Source of the DNA: QHVT01 sp036399015
GTDB taxonomy: Bacteria > Acidobacteriota > Thermoanaerobaculia > Gp7-AA8
Length of the DNA stretch: 64,000 nucleotides
Assembly: GCA_036399015.1 (NCBI GenBank)
Contig: DASWNW010000062.1
Coordinates: 62,001 to 126,000, forward strand
Reading direction: 5' to 3'
Shown: piece after piece, positions 1-8,614 of the stretch
Layout: each line of letters begins with the position of its first letter
How positions within the stretch are numbered: position 1 is the first letter of the stretch
Notes under the pieces: model-generated
Seen by the model: only the letters and a program-made list of their open reading frames with translations
Told to the model about the DNA's origin: nothing
Databases searched by the model: none
Made by a program: the position numbers and the translations under genes

Positions 1-21
1 ATAGCCGCGGACAACGACGAT

Positions 22-918
22 ATGGGCATGCTCCGGCGGGTATTCCCAAGCTCGGTCGGGCCTGCCCGCGGACGCGATGCCGCGCTCCTTCTGCTGATCG
101 TCCAGCTACGAATCGCATCCATTCAGCAGCTCGCGAAAGCCGCGTTCCCGACCGTGAGTATCGTGGTCGCACGCCGGCGTATTCGCGCCTTGCAGCGCGA
201 TGGCTGGGTTCGCACATGGGATCGGCCGGTTCCAACAGGCGGCGCGCCTCGCTACGTCTACCCGACACCGAAAGCATTGCGGTGGGCGTTTCCCCGGCTC
301 GTGGAGGTCGCGCGCGGCGGCGCGGCGGAGAGGCTGGTTCGCCTGATGATTCCGAATTCAACGAAACGGCTCGTCCAACTCGAGGACGGAGTTGAGCCGC
401 AATGGTTCGCGCACCAGGACGAGATCAACCGCCTCGTACTCTCGCGCCACGTCGCTGCAGGCGAACGAATGGTATGGAGCTCGGCTTGGGACTGTCCCTT
501 CCCGGACCAGCTGAACGGCCTAAAGGCGCCGCAGCCGGACTACGTGCTGGTTACAACAGACGAGCGAGCAGTTCCGGTCCTGATCTTCGGCGAACACGAT
601 CGGGCGACAGAGCCGATTGCGCGCTGGAGCGAGAAGCTCGCGGCGTACGCCGCCGCCCGCGAGTGGAGCGAGGAGCTGTTCGGGCACTCCACGTTCATGG
701 TGGACGTAAGTGTGGTTGATCCCGCGGGGCGCAATCCACTGAACCGCCTCGGGGCCATCGCCGAGGCCGCGCGAGAAGCCGGCTGTCTTGGCTTCGTTCG
801 CTTGACCCTTGGCGGGTGGCTGCACGCGCTCGCTCATGACCCGATCTGGTTTTCCGGAGGCGCCGTTCCCCAACTGCGGTCTCTGAAGCCGCGAGACCAC
901 GCGAATGCGTCGGCGTGA
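22..918 (+). CDS. Replication-relaxation-like DNA-binding protein
   Basis: 298 residues. The N-terminal ~80 residues look like a winged helix (IASIQQLAKAAFP followed by an Arg-rich helix ARRRIRALQRDGWVR). Residues ~170-215 carry a nuclease-like pattern, PDYVLV then FGEHDRATEP, then a Lys-Leu-x-x-Tyr helix, as in the Replic_Relax family found on plasmids and integrative elements. No stop codon lies between position 1 and the first ATG in this frame, so the true start may be outside the window. In that family the protein is linked to replication or plasmid transfer; the exact role here is inferred. It is the first gene of the mobile-element segment. Confidence 0.6.
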   Translation: MGMLRRVFPSSVGPARGRDAALLLLIVQLRIASIQQLAKAAFPTVSIVVARRRIRALQRDGWVRTWDRPVPTGGAPRYVYPTPKALRWAFPRLVEVARGGAAERLVRLMIPNSTKRLVQLEDGVEPQWFAHQDEINRLVLSRHVAAGERMVWSSAWDCPFPDQLNGLKAPQPDYVLVTTDERAVPVLIFGEHDRATEPIARWSEKLAAYAAAREWSEELFGHSTFMVDVSVVDPAGRNPLNRLGAIAEAAREAGCLGFVRLTLGGWLHALAHDPIWFSGGAVPQLRSLKPRDHANASA

Positions 919-959
919 GGGTGCGCGTGAGATTGCAGCTCGTCGCGCACCGATGCTGG

Positions 960-1241
960 CTACGCTCCCTTGGAGAGTTGAGCGCGGATCGCCAATCGCA
1001 GGCGCTCTACTTCCGTTTCGGTCAGGTCGATCTCGTCGTCCTCATCGGTGAAATACGCCTTGTCGTCGTACACGCCGCCGTCTTCGCCGCTGATACTCAA
1101 GAAGATCGCGGCATAGTCATTCAGGCGCTCGCCGGAGTCGTCGATGCCGTTCCGTGTGATCGCATACCGCGTGATCGTGTATGCGATCTGGATCGTCGCT
1201 TTCCCTTGATCTGCCAATGCGATCAGTTCGTCCTTCGTCAT
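960..1241 (-). CDS. Small acidic hypothetical protein
   Basis: 93 residues, unrecognised. The sequence is acidic in the second half (YFTDEDDEIDLTETEVERL) and begins MTKDELIALADQGKATIQ, which looks like a genuine soluble protein rather than a shadow; the opposite-strand frame is Arg/Val-rich and implausible. No good Shine-Dalgarno precedes the ATG. It is convergent with the upstream replication-relaxation-like gene. No function can be assigned. Confidence 0.5.
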   Translation of the reverse strand: MTKDELIALADQGKATIQIAYTITRYAITRNGIDDSGERLNDYAAIFLSISGEDGGVYDDKAYFTDEDDEIDLTETEVERLRLAIRAQLSKGA

Positions 1242-1365
1242 AAACGCAGGGTTAGAGATTCAAAGAACGGCGTTAGCTGCAATCTACACGTCGCGCAGCG
1301 AAGCATGAAGCGGCGCTGACGCGCGCTGGCGAAGACTGGCGAACACCCGAGACGATCCGATCGGT

Positions 1366-1380
1366 TCTCGAAGTTCGAGA
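1366..1380. promoter_or_regulatory. Palindrome TCTCGAAGTTCGAGA, copy 1
   Basis: A perfect 7-bp inverted repeat around a central G. An identical copy starts 58 bp downstream. Paired identical palindromes in an intergenic region are typical of operators for a dimeric repressor. The XRE regulator at 7786-8178 is a candidate binder, but that link is only inferred. Confidence 0.55.
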
Positions 1381-1423
1381 CTGTCGTGCGCGGGAGCTGC
1401 GACTAGCGACCGGCCCTGAGGAG

Positions 1424-1438
1424 TCTCGAAGTTCGAGA
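1424..1438. promoter_or_regulatory. Palindrome TCTCGAAGTTCGAGA, copy 2
   Basis: Identical to the copy starting at 1366. The 58-bp separation is about 5.5 helical turns, so the two sites would sit on roughly opposite faces of the helix. Confidence 0.55.
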
Positions 1439-1873
1439 CAATGGCTTACCCAAGCTCTGAATGCGGCACGATCCGCGGTTCAATGGGGGTGCTCACGGAG
1501 GAGTGCCCCTTCACATCACGGACCTTCCACGCCGCTTGTGCCGGCGCGGAAGAGCAGGGTGGGACGACGCTCTCTCGCGGTCGGCCCGTGCGGTCGAGTA
1601 ACCCGCTGCCGATCACATGCGCCGCCTTTTGTGCGCGCCGATCTACCGCAGTGACTCGTACTGCGCGTCGCCGGTCGCGCGAGGGCGTCGTCCTCCCAAC
1701 GCACATCCTCCTCTTCAGCGCCCTCGCGCGGGCGATGCGGTCGCCGCGACCAGCCGTCGATCCCGCTCGTGCCCTGCGCACCTGATCGACCGTGCCGGCG
1801 TCGGACCGGACGCACTGCGTCGTTCGCCCGAGGGCGCTGAGCCATGACATCACACCAGACGGGGAGGAAGTCT

Positions 1874-2377
1874 ATGTATCTCTCAAACATTCGATCGAAG
1901 CCATACACGGTCATCAACGGGAAGGATTTTGCGGTCTATCGCTGGTTCGCGCCCGCGTCTCAAGCACCGGTCTTCATCCAGGTCGCCGGCCGCACAGCAC
2001 TCAGTCGCGACGATCTGCCGAACGACGATTGGGTCGTCGTTCAAGAGAAGAACCGCGGGCAGCGCGTGGCGACCGCATGGCGGAAGCCGTGGTTCGACTA
2101 TCGGCTCGATGCGTCGCGGCGGCTCGCGTTCCTCGGAGGGTCGACGGAAGGATCGTTCTTTCTCGCGATGCGCTACCTGACGCGGCGGTTCGGGATCATC
2201 GCGAGCGACGCGGAGCTCGCCGGACGCAGTGGCGATCTCGCTCAACGCTCGGTCCTGCCGTACCCCTACGTGCTCGATAGCAGCGACGACCGCGCGCTGT
2301 CCGGCACTCGGATCGTGACGCTTGAAATCCCCTCACATTGGAAACACGAAGACGCAGGACGCCTCTTCGCGGACTGA
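1874..2377 (+). CDS. Hypothetical mobile-element protein
   Basis: 167 residues from ATG 1874, chosen because GGGGAGGAAG (1861-1870) sits at ideal spacing; an in-frame ATG at 1844 lacks such a site. The protein begins MYLSNIRSKPYTVINGKDF and has a mixed alpha/beta composition, without signal peptide or membrane segments. Not recognised. It leads a co-directional run that includes the methyltransferase/helicase fusion. Confidence 0.65.
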   Translation: MYLSNIRSKPYTVINGKDFAVYRWFAPASQAPVFIQVAGRTALSRDDLPNDDWVVVQEKNRGQRVATAWRKPWFDYRLDASRRLAFLGGSTEGSFFLAMRYLTRRFGIIASDAELAGRSGDLAQRSVLPYPYVLDSSDDRALSGTRIVTLEIPSHWKHEDAGRLFAD

Positions 2378-2395
2378 AAGAAGGAGAAGGACACC

Positions 2396-2671
2396 ATGCA
2401 ACACGGCATCATTATGATCCTCATTCCGTCCGGCATGTGGCGGGACGACCGCGGCGACGCGAGCAAGCTGCACTGCGTCATCAGCATCTCCGGCACCATG
2501 ATGCACCTCGAAGCGATTCAGGTACGCGAGGTGGACGGGGTTCAGGAGGCAGTGAATCCGGAGCTGTCCGCGGACTTCACGTACCTCGGCCTGTACGGCA
2601 ACGAAGGCCAGTTCGATACGACCGACATCAACGGCAAGCCCTATGTCCTCGTCGCGACGCCGTTCACCTGA
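2396..2671 (+). CDS. Hypothetical small protein
   Basis: 91 residues, with a purine-rich ribosome site (AAAGAAGGAGAAGG) before the ATG and only 18 bp after the previous stop, so probably co-transcribed. The sequence starts MQHGIIMILIPSGMWRDDRG and ends near YGNEGQFDTTDINGKPYVLV. No domain recognised. Confidence 0.65.
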   Translation: MQHGIIMILIPSGMWRDDRGDASKLHCVISISGTMMHLEAIQVREVDGVQEAVNPELSADFTYLGLYGNEGQFDTTDINGKPYVLVATPFT

Positions 2672-2744
2672 GCCGGGCGCGCCCGTGCACTTCTTCTAGC
2701 GCGCTTCCCGAACACCCATCTAAACCCGAAAGGAGGTCACATCC

Positions 2745-5700
2745 GTGACGACAGTCGACGTGTCTTCCGGCGCGGCATATGCCGGCCGCGAAGCCAATCA
2801 CGCGCTCAGCTTCCGGCAGTTCAACGCCTCGAAGCACGCGCAATACTTCACGCCCCTCTGGTTCGCAGATTTGCTGTTTGAGGTCTTGCAGCCTTTCCTG
2901 CCGCACTCCGGCCTTCCTGGCATGTCGGTCCTCGATCCGACATGCGGATCGGGCCGGCTGCTCGCGCCGTGGAAGACGGCCGGTGCGACCGTGCTCGGCA
3001 TCGAGCTCGATAGCTTGGCGGCCGACCACGCCCGCTTTGCCCTCGGTCCGCAGAACGTGCGTGCCGGGGACATCCTCGATTACCGCGATCTGCTCACCGG
3101 CTACTCGCTCGTGCTCACGAACCCGCCGTACGGCCTCTGGTGGACACCTCCCGACGCGGGCGAGCTGTGGCAGTGCGAGACCTCGGGCGGTCTCATTGAG
3201 TCGCAAGGCGCAACGCTGGAGATTTGCACGCGTGCGCTTGAATACAACGGGATCCTCGCGGCGATCATCCCGTCCTCAACCTTCAAGAACCCCAAGGATC
3301 GCTCGATCCGCGAGAACTTCTACGCGAACTACCGCGGCCTCGTGCATGCGACATTGCCGGACCTGTTCGCGGAGGAGTACGGCATCGGCGTCGAAGTCGA
3401 TCTTGTCGTCGGGCAGCGGGGCGTCGCTTCTCGCTGGGAGCCCTACCGCACAGAAATTACCAGTCTCGACGCGGCGGCAGAGGAACTGCGATACGCCTTC
3501 CGGCGCGCCCACCGCTCGGGAACGGCTATGCCGACCTCGCGTGCCGTGCAGGTTCCCGTCGTCTCGCGCCTGTTCTCCGTCTCCACGTCGCACGCGGTGC
3601 GCGTCACGCCGAAGGGGCTGAAGGCAGCCGCCGACGTCGAAGGGCTGCTCGCGTTCCTGGACGAGACCGTAAACGCGTTCGATCCGGTGCGCGGCATCGA
3701 GCACGGCATCGTGTCGGCGCTTCTCTCGCCGGCATCACTCCTCACGATCGGCCCGCGCGCCGGCGTCGAGACGCTGGCATGGCTCGGCTTCGAGCCGTCC
3801 ATCAGCGAAGCCGATCAGCTGAAGATCACCCGCCTACAGAAGAAGTTCGCGCTCCTGCGCACGCCCTTGTATCGCCCGGAGGCGCACCAGCGGCTCGCAT
3901 ATCTCGAAGACCGCTCCTACACGGCAAAGGAAACCGTGTACGGAGCGGAGGGCGAGCCGTGCTTCACCGCTGGTGGCCGGTATCACCTGCGCCCGTCATG
4001 GGTCCGCAACCGCGAGACCGCTTCGGTCGAGACGGTCTATGACGAGCGCACCGAGAAGCACATTCAGCTCATCACGTCGCTGGACCGCGGCTACCTCGCG
4101 TTCGAGGTCATCACGGACTCCGGCGCGCGGACGTTCCGCGAAGTGGATGCCGCGGACGTGGAGCTCCTCACCGCAGCGTTCGATCTGCCGGACGTTCCCG
4201 ATCTCGAAGCAATCGTTCCGAGCACGCTTGCGCAGAACCGTGCGATCGTCGCGCGCGAGGCGCCGTTCCTCTTTCCGTTCCAATCCGAAGACGTCGCACG
4301 CCTGGCGGTAAAGCCATTCGGCTATCTGGGTTACGAGCAGGGTGGTGGGAAGACCGTCACCTCCGCCTCGTGGGCGCGTACGCGCGGATTCAAGCGCGTC
4401 CTCGTCGTGTGCCCCTCCGGTCTCATCGACAACTGGATCAACGAGCTCGAACAGTTCGGCTTCGCCGCGAAGCGGCTGACGTCCCACAGCACCATCAACG
4501 CGATTCAGGATGAGAAGCGAAGGAAACTTCTCCCTGACGAGACGACCTTCTACGTCACATCGTTCGAGTTCCTGTCGCTCACGGGTGCTCGCATCTATGA
4601 CCCGTGGGTGTGCAAGCAGTTCACGAGGGACGGCGACGTGCAGCACGAAGCGACGAACACCCGTGCGAGCTGCGCGGAGTGCAAGCGCGCGTACGCAACC
4701 GTAATCGATGCCTGCCCCAAGTGTAGCGAAGTCGCAGCGTGGACAGGAGGCCACTGCAACGGCTGCGGCTACCAGGCATGGACGGCGTCGCCGAGCTCGA
4801 AGCAGTGGCCGGCCTACCGGCGCATCAAGAAGCTGTTTGGAGCAGTCCTCGTCGATGAAGCGCAGCTTGCGAAGTCGAAGAACACCCTCCGCGGCCGTGC
4901 GGTCCGTGCGATGCGGCCGAAGGGCAAGCTGATTCTCACCGGCACGATCATGAAGGGGTATGCGACGGACATCTTCTGGAACGTCGCGTGGCTGCTGGGC
5001 TTCGATAATCCCCTTTTCCCGTACGCCTATCGCGGCGGTCCGAAGCGCTTCCTGAACGAGTTCGGGACGTACGAGTACGTCACGCGCCAGTTCGAAGAGA
5101 CGCTGCATGAGGGCCGCGCGAAGCTGCTCCCCGAAGTGTCCAACCTCAATCGCTTCTGGCGACTCATGGCGTCGTTCGCCGTTCGTCGCTTGAAGGACGA
5201 TATCTACGACCTCCCGCCGAAGCACCGTGAAGTCGTGCTGCTCGGGATGGACGCGAAGCATCGGCCGTTCTACGGCAGCTACGCCGAATGGGCGCAGACC
5301 GCGATCGCGAAAGCGCTCCGCGAAGGCGACGGCACTCCGAACATGGGCGTCATCTCAAACGCCCTCTGGAAGCTTCGGTACGCCGCTACCTGCCCGGTTG
5401 CAGTCGACTACCTCAATCCCGCTCTCGACGCCGCGTCGTGGAACAAGCTTGAGTACGTGCTGTCGTACGTGCGCCGTGCGGCAGAGAAGGGCGAGAAGAC
5501 CATCGTGTTCTCGGGGCTCCGGACGATGGTCGCGGCGATGGTCACGCACCTCACCGCGTACGGCATCGGTGTAATGCCGATCACCGCCAACGTTCCTCCG
5601 AAGAAGCGCTTCGGCATGATCCAAGAGTTCACGAAGTCTTCCGATCTCGCGGTCATCGTCGCGTCGCTCAATTGCCTCAACCGCGGCTACACCATCACCG

Positions 5701-6149
5701 CGGCGAACCACGTCATCCTCGTCGATCTGGAGTACAGCCCCGAAGCGACCGACCAAGCTCCTGACCGCGTTCATCGGCCAGGGCAGACGAAAGACGTCTT
5801 CGTGAAAGTGCTCTTGTCCGCGGACACCATCGACCAGGTGATGCACGAAGTCGTTACGCAGAAGGCGGAAGCCATCAAGCACGCGATTGACGGCAAGGCC
5901 CGGTTTCTCGATGTCGCGGAGATCCTCAAGCGCGTCACCGGAGACGTGCAGATGGAGGTGGCAAAACGTATTCAGCTACTCCCGGCCCCAGCGCCCATCC
6001 TCGAACTCCACGCAGCCGAGGAAATCGAGCCCACCAACATCGTTGCTTTCCCGATCGCCGCGCTCGCGGAGGACGAGCTCTCGTTCGCCGCATCACCAAC
6101 GCAGAAAGCGAAGCCCGTGCAGCTCACACTCTTCGCCTCGATGCTGTAA
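2745..6149 (+). CDS. Adenine-N6 DNA methyltransferase / SNF2 helicase fusion
   Basis: 1134 residues from GTG 2745, behind a strong AAAGGAGGT site. Residues ~25-250 form an N6-adenine methyltransferase: FTPLWFADLL at the start, SAM loop LDPTCGSGRLL, and the catalytic motif NPPYG near residue 125. Residues ~515-1080 form a SWI2/SNF2 ATPase: Walker A EQGGGKT (~531), DEAQ box (LVDEAQLAKS, ~702) and motif VI APDRVHRPGQ (~1005). Three CxxC pairs between residues ~642 and 675 make a zinc ribbon inserted in the helicase. No endonuclease motif is visible, so it need not be a restriction enzyme. Related helicase-methylase fusions occur on phages, plasmids and ICEs, where anti-restriction roles have been proposed. 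Cytoplasmic, acting on DNA. Confidence 0.85.
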   Translation: MTTVDVSSGAAYAGREANHALSFRQFNASKHAQYFTPLWFADLLFEVLQPFLPHSGLPGMSVLDPTCGSGRLLAPWKTAGATVLGIELDSLAADHARFALGPQNVRAGDILDYRDLLTGYSLVLTNPPYGLWWTPPDAGELWQCETSGGLIESQGATLEICTRALEYNGILAAIIPSSTFKNPKDRSIRENFYANYRGLVHATLPDLFAEEYGIGVEVDLVVGQRGVASRWEPYRTEITSLDAAAEELRYAFRRAHRSGTAMPTSRAVQVPVVSRLFSVSTSHAVRVTPKGLKAAADVEGLLAFLDETVNAFDPVRGIEHGIVSALLSPASLLTIGPRAGVETLAWLGFEPSISEADQLKITRLQKKFALLRTPLYRPEAHQRLAYLEDRSYTAKETVYGAEGEPCFTAGGRYHLRPSWVRNRETASVETVYDERTEKHIQLITSLDRGYLAFEVITDSGARTFREVDAADVELLTAAFDLPDVPDLEAIVPSTLAQNRAIVAREAPFLFPFQSEDVARLAVKPFGYLGYEQGGGKTVTSASWARTRGFKRVLVVCPSGLIDNWINELEQFGFAAKRLTSHSTINAIQDEKRRKLLPDETTFYVTSFEFLSLTGARIYDPWVCKQFTRDGDVQHEATNTRASCAECKRAYATVIDACPKCSEVAAWTGGHCNGCGYQAWTASPSSKQWPAYRRIKKLFGAVLVDEAQLAKSKNTLRGRAVRAMRPKGKLILTGTIMKGYATDIFWNVAWLLGFDNPLFPYAYRGGPKRFLNEFGTYEYVTRQFEETLHEGRAKLLPEVSNLNRFWRLMASFAVRRLKDDIYDLPPKHREVVLLGMDAKHRPFYGSYAEWAQTAIAKALREGDGTPNMGVISNALWKLRYAATCPVAVDYLNPALDAASWNKLEYVLSYVRRAAEKGEKTIVFSGLRTMVAAMVTHLTAYGIGVMPITANVPPKKRFGMIQEFTKSSDLAVIVASLNCLNRGYTITAANHVILVDLEYSPEATDQAPDRVHRPGQTKDVFVKVLLSADTIDQVMHEVVTQKAEAIKHAIDGKARFLDVAEILKRVTGDVQMEVAKRIQLLPAPAPILELHAAEEIEPTNIVAFPIAALAEDELSFAASPTQKAKPVQLTLFASML

Positions 6150-6163
6150 GTCACCCGCCTCAA

Positions 6164-6418
6164 TCAAGCTGCATCGGTCTCGCTCACTGCGGGCGTCGCT
6201 CGCATGCGGCGGCCTACCGGGCTCTCCGCAGGGACGAGATCCGATGAGCCGCAGACGGCGCACACACGCTTTCGTGCGGAGAGTCGCCAGAACGAGTACA
6301 GCACGCCGGGCAGGATCAGCAGGCACCACGCCACGAACTCAAGAAGGATGCTGCCTGGCGTGAACGACTTCGTTTGGTCGACCGAACCGCATTTTGTACA
6401 AACGACCGAGGCGGCCAT
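6164..6418 (-). CDS. Zinc-ribbon single-pass membrane protein
   Basis: 84 residues, MAASVVCTKCGSVDQTKS start. A CxxC knuckle (residues 7-10), a hydrophobic segment (about 24-45, ILLEFVAWCLLILPGVLYSF), then a second CxxC (VCAVCGSSDLVP). This layout is a recurring small mobile-element protein type. The minus orientation opposes its neighbours. The ATG is preceded by a pyrimidine-rich tract without Shine-Dalgarno, so the start is uncertain; a longer frame upstream exists but reads as low-quality sequence. Confidence 0.65.
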   Translation of the reverse strand: MAASVVCTKCGSVDQTKSFTPGSILLEFVAWCLLILPGVLYSFWRLSARKRVCAVCGSSDLVPAESPVGRRMRATPAVSETDAA

Positions 6419-6506
6419 AGGAAAGGGGGTGATAAGTCCGCCCCATCCTACCCGCCTCGTCCCGACTCGCAACCGGTCAGTGCGCCCTTCCGCTGACGTT
6501 GCTTTG

Positions 6507-6523
6507 AAAGGAGGTTCCCTCTG
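6507..6523 (+). promoter_or_regulatory. Strong ribosome binding site before a CTG start
   Basis: AAAGGAGG occupies 6507-6514, followed by a 6-base spacer and CTG at 6521. An in-frame TGA at 6494 precedes it, and no ATG, GTG or TTG occurs in this frame until 6872. The site therefore points to CTG as the initiation codon of the 6521-7054 gene. Confidence 0.6.
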
Positions 6524-7054
6524 GACTGCCCACATGAGCAGCACGTTCGTGACCCCAGCGACCGCGCGGAGCGGAAGCCGTCTCTCGTCTGTCTCGCCTG
6601 CGGGATCCTCGGCACGACGTGCGACGTCTGCGAGCGGTTCTATCCCGAAGCGCCGCTCGGCTACATCCCGGAGGAGTGGTGCCGCAAATGCGACTGCTGT
6701 CCGTCCTGCTGCGCCACTCCGGATTCCAGCCTGACGCCCGCCGATGTCGCGCGCGCGATCGACCTGTCGGTTCGCCGCGTTACCGACGACTACATCCGAG
6801 AGCGAATCCGATCGGCGCCGACACGCGACGACGCGATCACCGCAGCTCGAAAGGAACTGTCGCTCGGCGGGATGTGTAGCCTCGGGTTCAGCCTGAGCGG
6901 ATTTCGCGACCGGGTGAACAAGGGCCGCGGTCTGACCGTGCAGTTCGGCCACAGGAGCGGTGTCGTGACGTGGGCACAGGTCGCGGACTACGTGCTCGCC
7001 GGTGACGCCGCAATCTCAACGATTGCGGCGCAGCAACTCTCTCTCTTCGGCTAA
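6521..7054 (+). CDS. Cys-rich mobile-element protein with CTG start
   Basis: 177 residues if initiated at CTG 6521. The first half is rich in cysteines: CLACGILGTTCDVC, then CRKCDCCPSCC near residues 57-67, enough for more than one zinc site. A helical middle (PADVARAIDLSVRRVTDDYI) resembles a DNA-binding helix pair. The C-terminal VTWAQVADYVLAGD segment resembles endings seen in ICE-encoded accessory proteins. Starting at the first ATG (6872) would keep only 60 residues and lose all the cysteines. Function unknown. Confidence 0.6.
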   Translation: MDCPHEQHVRDPSDRAERKPSLVCLACGILGTTCDVCERFYPEAPLGYIPEEWCRKCDCCPSCCATPDSSLTPADVARAIDLSVRRVTDDYIRERIRSAPTRDDAITAARKELSLGGMCSLGFSLSGFRDRVNKGRGLTVQFGHRSGVVTWAQVADYVLAGDAAISTIAAQQLSLFG

Positions 7055-7121
7055 CCCACTTTCAACCACGGCGCGCGCCTCGCGCGATGCGCCTTAGAAC
7101 CATTCAAGAAGGAGTCTCATC

Positions 7122-7454
7122 ATGGACTTGCTCACGCGCGAGGTTCGCGCAGCGTTTTCCAAATATCCGATCGGGTCACAGGAGCGGCTCGGCGATCGGG
7201 CGAAGGTCGTCGTGAAGTTCTTCTTCCCGGCTGGCCGGTACACCTTCTACGCCACCGAAGGGCAGCCCGAAGACGACGACTTTCTACTCTTCGGATATTG
7301 CGTCTCGGCGCTCGGTCCCGATTGCGATGAATGGGGCTATGCGGTCGTGTCGGAGTTCGCCTCGGTCAACGTTCGCGGGCTCACGATGGAACGGGATCTT
7401 CACTTTCCGACCGCCACCCGAACGGTGCGTGACTCCCTCGGACGGGCGGCGTGA
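7122..7454 (+). CDS. DUF2958 family protein
   Basis: 110 residues with an AAGAAGGAG site before the ATG. The pattern VVVKFFFPAGRYTFYATEG, then DDFLLFGYC, then EWGYAVVSEF and ERDLHF follows the DUF2958 family almost motif by motif. DUF2958 is common on conjugative plasmids and ICEs, often near helicase/methylase genes; its biochemical role is unknown. It overlaps the next start by 4 bp. Confidence 0.85.
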   Translation: MDLLTREVRAAFSKYPIGSQERLGDRAKVVVKFFFPAGRYTFYATEGQPEDDDFLLFGYCVSALGPDCDEWGYAVVSEFASVNVRGLTMERDLHFPTATRTVRDSLGRAA

Positions 7455-7747
7455 GAAAACCGGATCTCGCTGCTCGACTCACGAGGCTTGCCGGCGACTT
7501 CCGACTTGTCCAGCCGACGCTGAGATGTCCGAAGTGCGGAGCGACGAGCGGTTTCGACCTGCGCCAAGTCGTGCATGTCTACTACGCAATCGAAGGCGAG
7601 GCCGAGGATCGTGCAGCGGAGCGCGCGCTGCTCGTGAACAGCGATGTCTTCGCCTTCGATACGTGTCGGCCGCCCACCGATCAACAGCTTCTCTGCGGCA
7701 ACTGCCGCGAGGAGTTTTCCCCTCAACTTCCCATCCACTTTCTGTGA
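7451..7747 (+). CDS. Small zinc-ribbon protein
   Basis: 98 residues from GTG 7451, overlapping the DUF2958 stop (GTGA), which implies translational coupling. Two CxxC pairs, LRCPKCGATSGF near the start and LLCGNCREEF near the end, suggest a split zinc ribbon. Otherwise unrecognised. Confidence 0.65.
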   Translation: MRKPDLAARLTRLAGDFRLVQPTLRCPKCGATSGFDLRQVVHVYYAIEGEAEDRAAERALLVNSDVFAFDTCRPPTDQQLLCGNCREEFSPQLPIHFL

Positions 7748-7785
7748 CGCCTCGACCGAGGCGCACGACCTGAAAGGAGAAATCA

Positions 7786-8178
7786 ATGGACACGGTACTG
7801 AAGCTACGTGAACTCCGTCGTCTGCGCGGCCTGAGCCAGAAGGATGTGACGCGACTCTCCGGCATCGGAGAGAAGACGATCAGTTCATTCGAGACCGGAG
7901 AGCGTATCGACTCGCTGAAGGTGTCGCAGCTCTCCACGCTTCTGAAGGTGTATGGCATCACCGCCGAGGAGTTCTTCGGCCGGAAGCTCGAGGAGCAATT
8001 CGACCCCGATTCGATCCAGCAGCGAAGCGTCGAGGAAGACGTGATCGCGAGGTTGCGCGCGCTGCCGCAGGCCCCGCGAGGAACGCTGCTCGAAAAGTTC
8101 GTCCTGATGCTCGATGCGACCGACGCCATGCTTCCCAGCGCGCGTCAGCGTCCCATGCTGGTGCGGCCCGCCGCATAA
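7786..8178 (+). CDS. XRE-family transcriptional regulator
   Basis: 130 residues, with AAAGGAG before the ATG. Residues ~5-60 form a helix-turn-helix of the XRE/Cro type: LRELRRLRGLSQKDVTRLSG, GEKTISSFETG, then LSTLLKVYGITAEEFF. The C-terminal half is short and helical. It is the only clear DNA-binding regulator of the left segment and may control it, possibly through the palindromes at 1366 and 1424; that target is inferred. Confidence 0.8.
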   Translation: MDTVLKLRELRRLRGLSQKDVTRLSGIGEKTISSFETGERIDSLKVSQLSTLLKVYGITAEEFFGRKLEEQFDPDSIQQRSVEEDVIARLRALPQAPRGTLLEKFVLMLDATDAMLPSARQRPMLVRPAA

Positions 8179-8187
8179 GGGGAAGCC

Positions 8188-8418
8188 ATGCGCGCTGTTT
8201 CTCGGGACGCTTTCGCTCGGAGCACGCTCGTACGCTCAATCGTCCGACCGCTCGCACCAGCGCAAGACTGCGGCTGGTGCGGCAACGTGCGGCACGCACG
8301 CCGCGGCGGACCATCGCTGTTTCGCTACGGAACAGAGCCCGACGCGGTGCGGCCTCGCATCCACTGGCACGACGGCGCGTTCTGCTCGAAGCCCTGCCAT
8401 GACGCCTGCCACACGTAG
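8188..8418 (+). CDS. Small Cys/His-rich protein
   Basis: 76 residues from ATG 8188, 9 bp after the XRE gene stop. CGWCG in the middle and FCSKPCHDACH at the C-terminus form a zinc-knuckle arrangement. Small proteins of this kind occur as accessory genes on plasmids. Function unknown. Confidence 0.6.
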   Translation: MRAVSRDAFARSTLVRSIVRPLAPAQDCGWCGNVRHARRGGPSLFRYGTEPDAVRPRIHWHDGAFCSKPCHDACHT

Positions 8419-8431
8419 AAAGGATCATCCT

Positions 8432-8614
8432 ATGAAGCGCTACATTCGCGCCTCGATCACGATTTCAGAAGATGCAGCGCACGTACTCGATCGGTTCCGG
8501 CGCGGCACGCGCGAGCCCTTCGCTCGATTCGCAGGCCGCGTACTCACTGACGCTCTCGCGATCGATGCTGGGCACTCACGTCGCGCCAGACGGTCGCTTC
8601 GGAGGCCGCGGTGA
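8432..8614 (+). CDS. Possible ribbon-helix-helix protein
   Basis: 60 residues from ATG 8432, preceded by AAAGGA. It begins MKRYIRASITISEDAAHVLD, a short beta strand followed by a helix, as in RHH (MetJ/Arc) DNA-binding proteins, and ends with an Arg-rich tail. A longer frame beginning at 8114 overlaps two other genes and is not used. It overlaps the next start by 4 bp. Confidence 0.5.
   Translation: MKRYIRASITISEDAAHVLDRFRRGTREPFARFAGRVLTDALAIDAGHSRRARRSLRRPR

Larger units (their letters stand above)
1242..1873. other. Gene-poor stretch with two operator-like palindromes
   Basis: About 630 bp without a convincing gene. Several open frames of 75-135 codons exist on both strands, but they are Arg/Ser/Pro-rich and mutually overlapping. 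The only clear structure is a pair of identical 15-bp palindromes listed separately. It probably contains the promoter for the plus-strand gene set starting at 1874. Confidence 0.5.

Noticed and set aside
1441..1785. 114-codon plus-strand frame right after the second palindrome
   Set aside because: No ribosome site, Arg/Ser/Pro-rich composition and competing frames on the other strand.
2745..6149. Type I, II or DISARM restriction system
   Set aside because: No nuclease, specificity subunit or DISARM partner genes nearby; only the methylase and helicase domains are visible.
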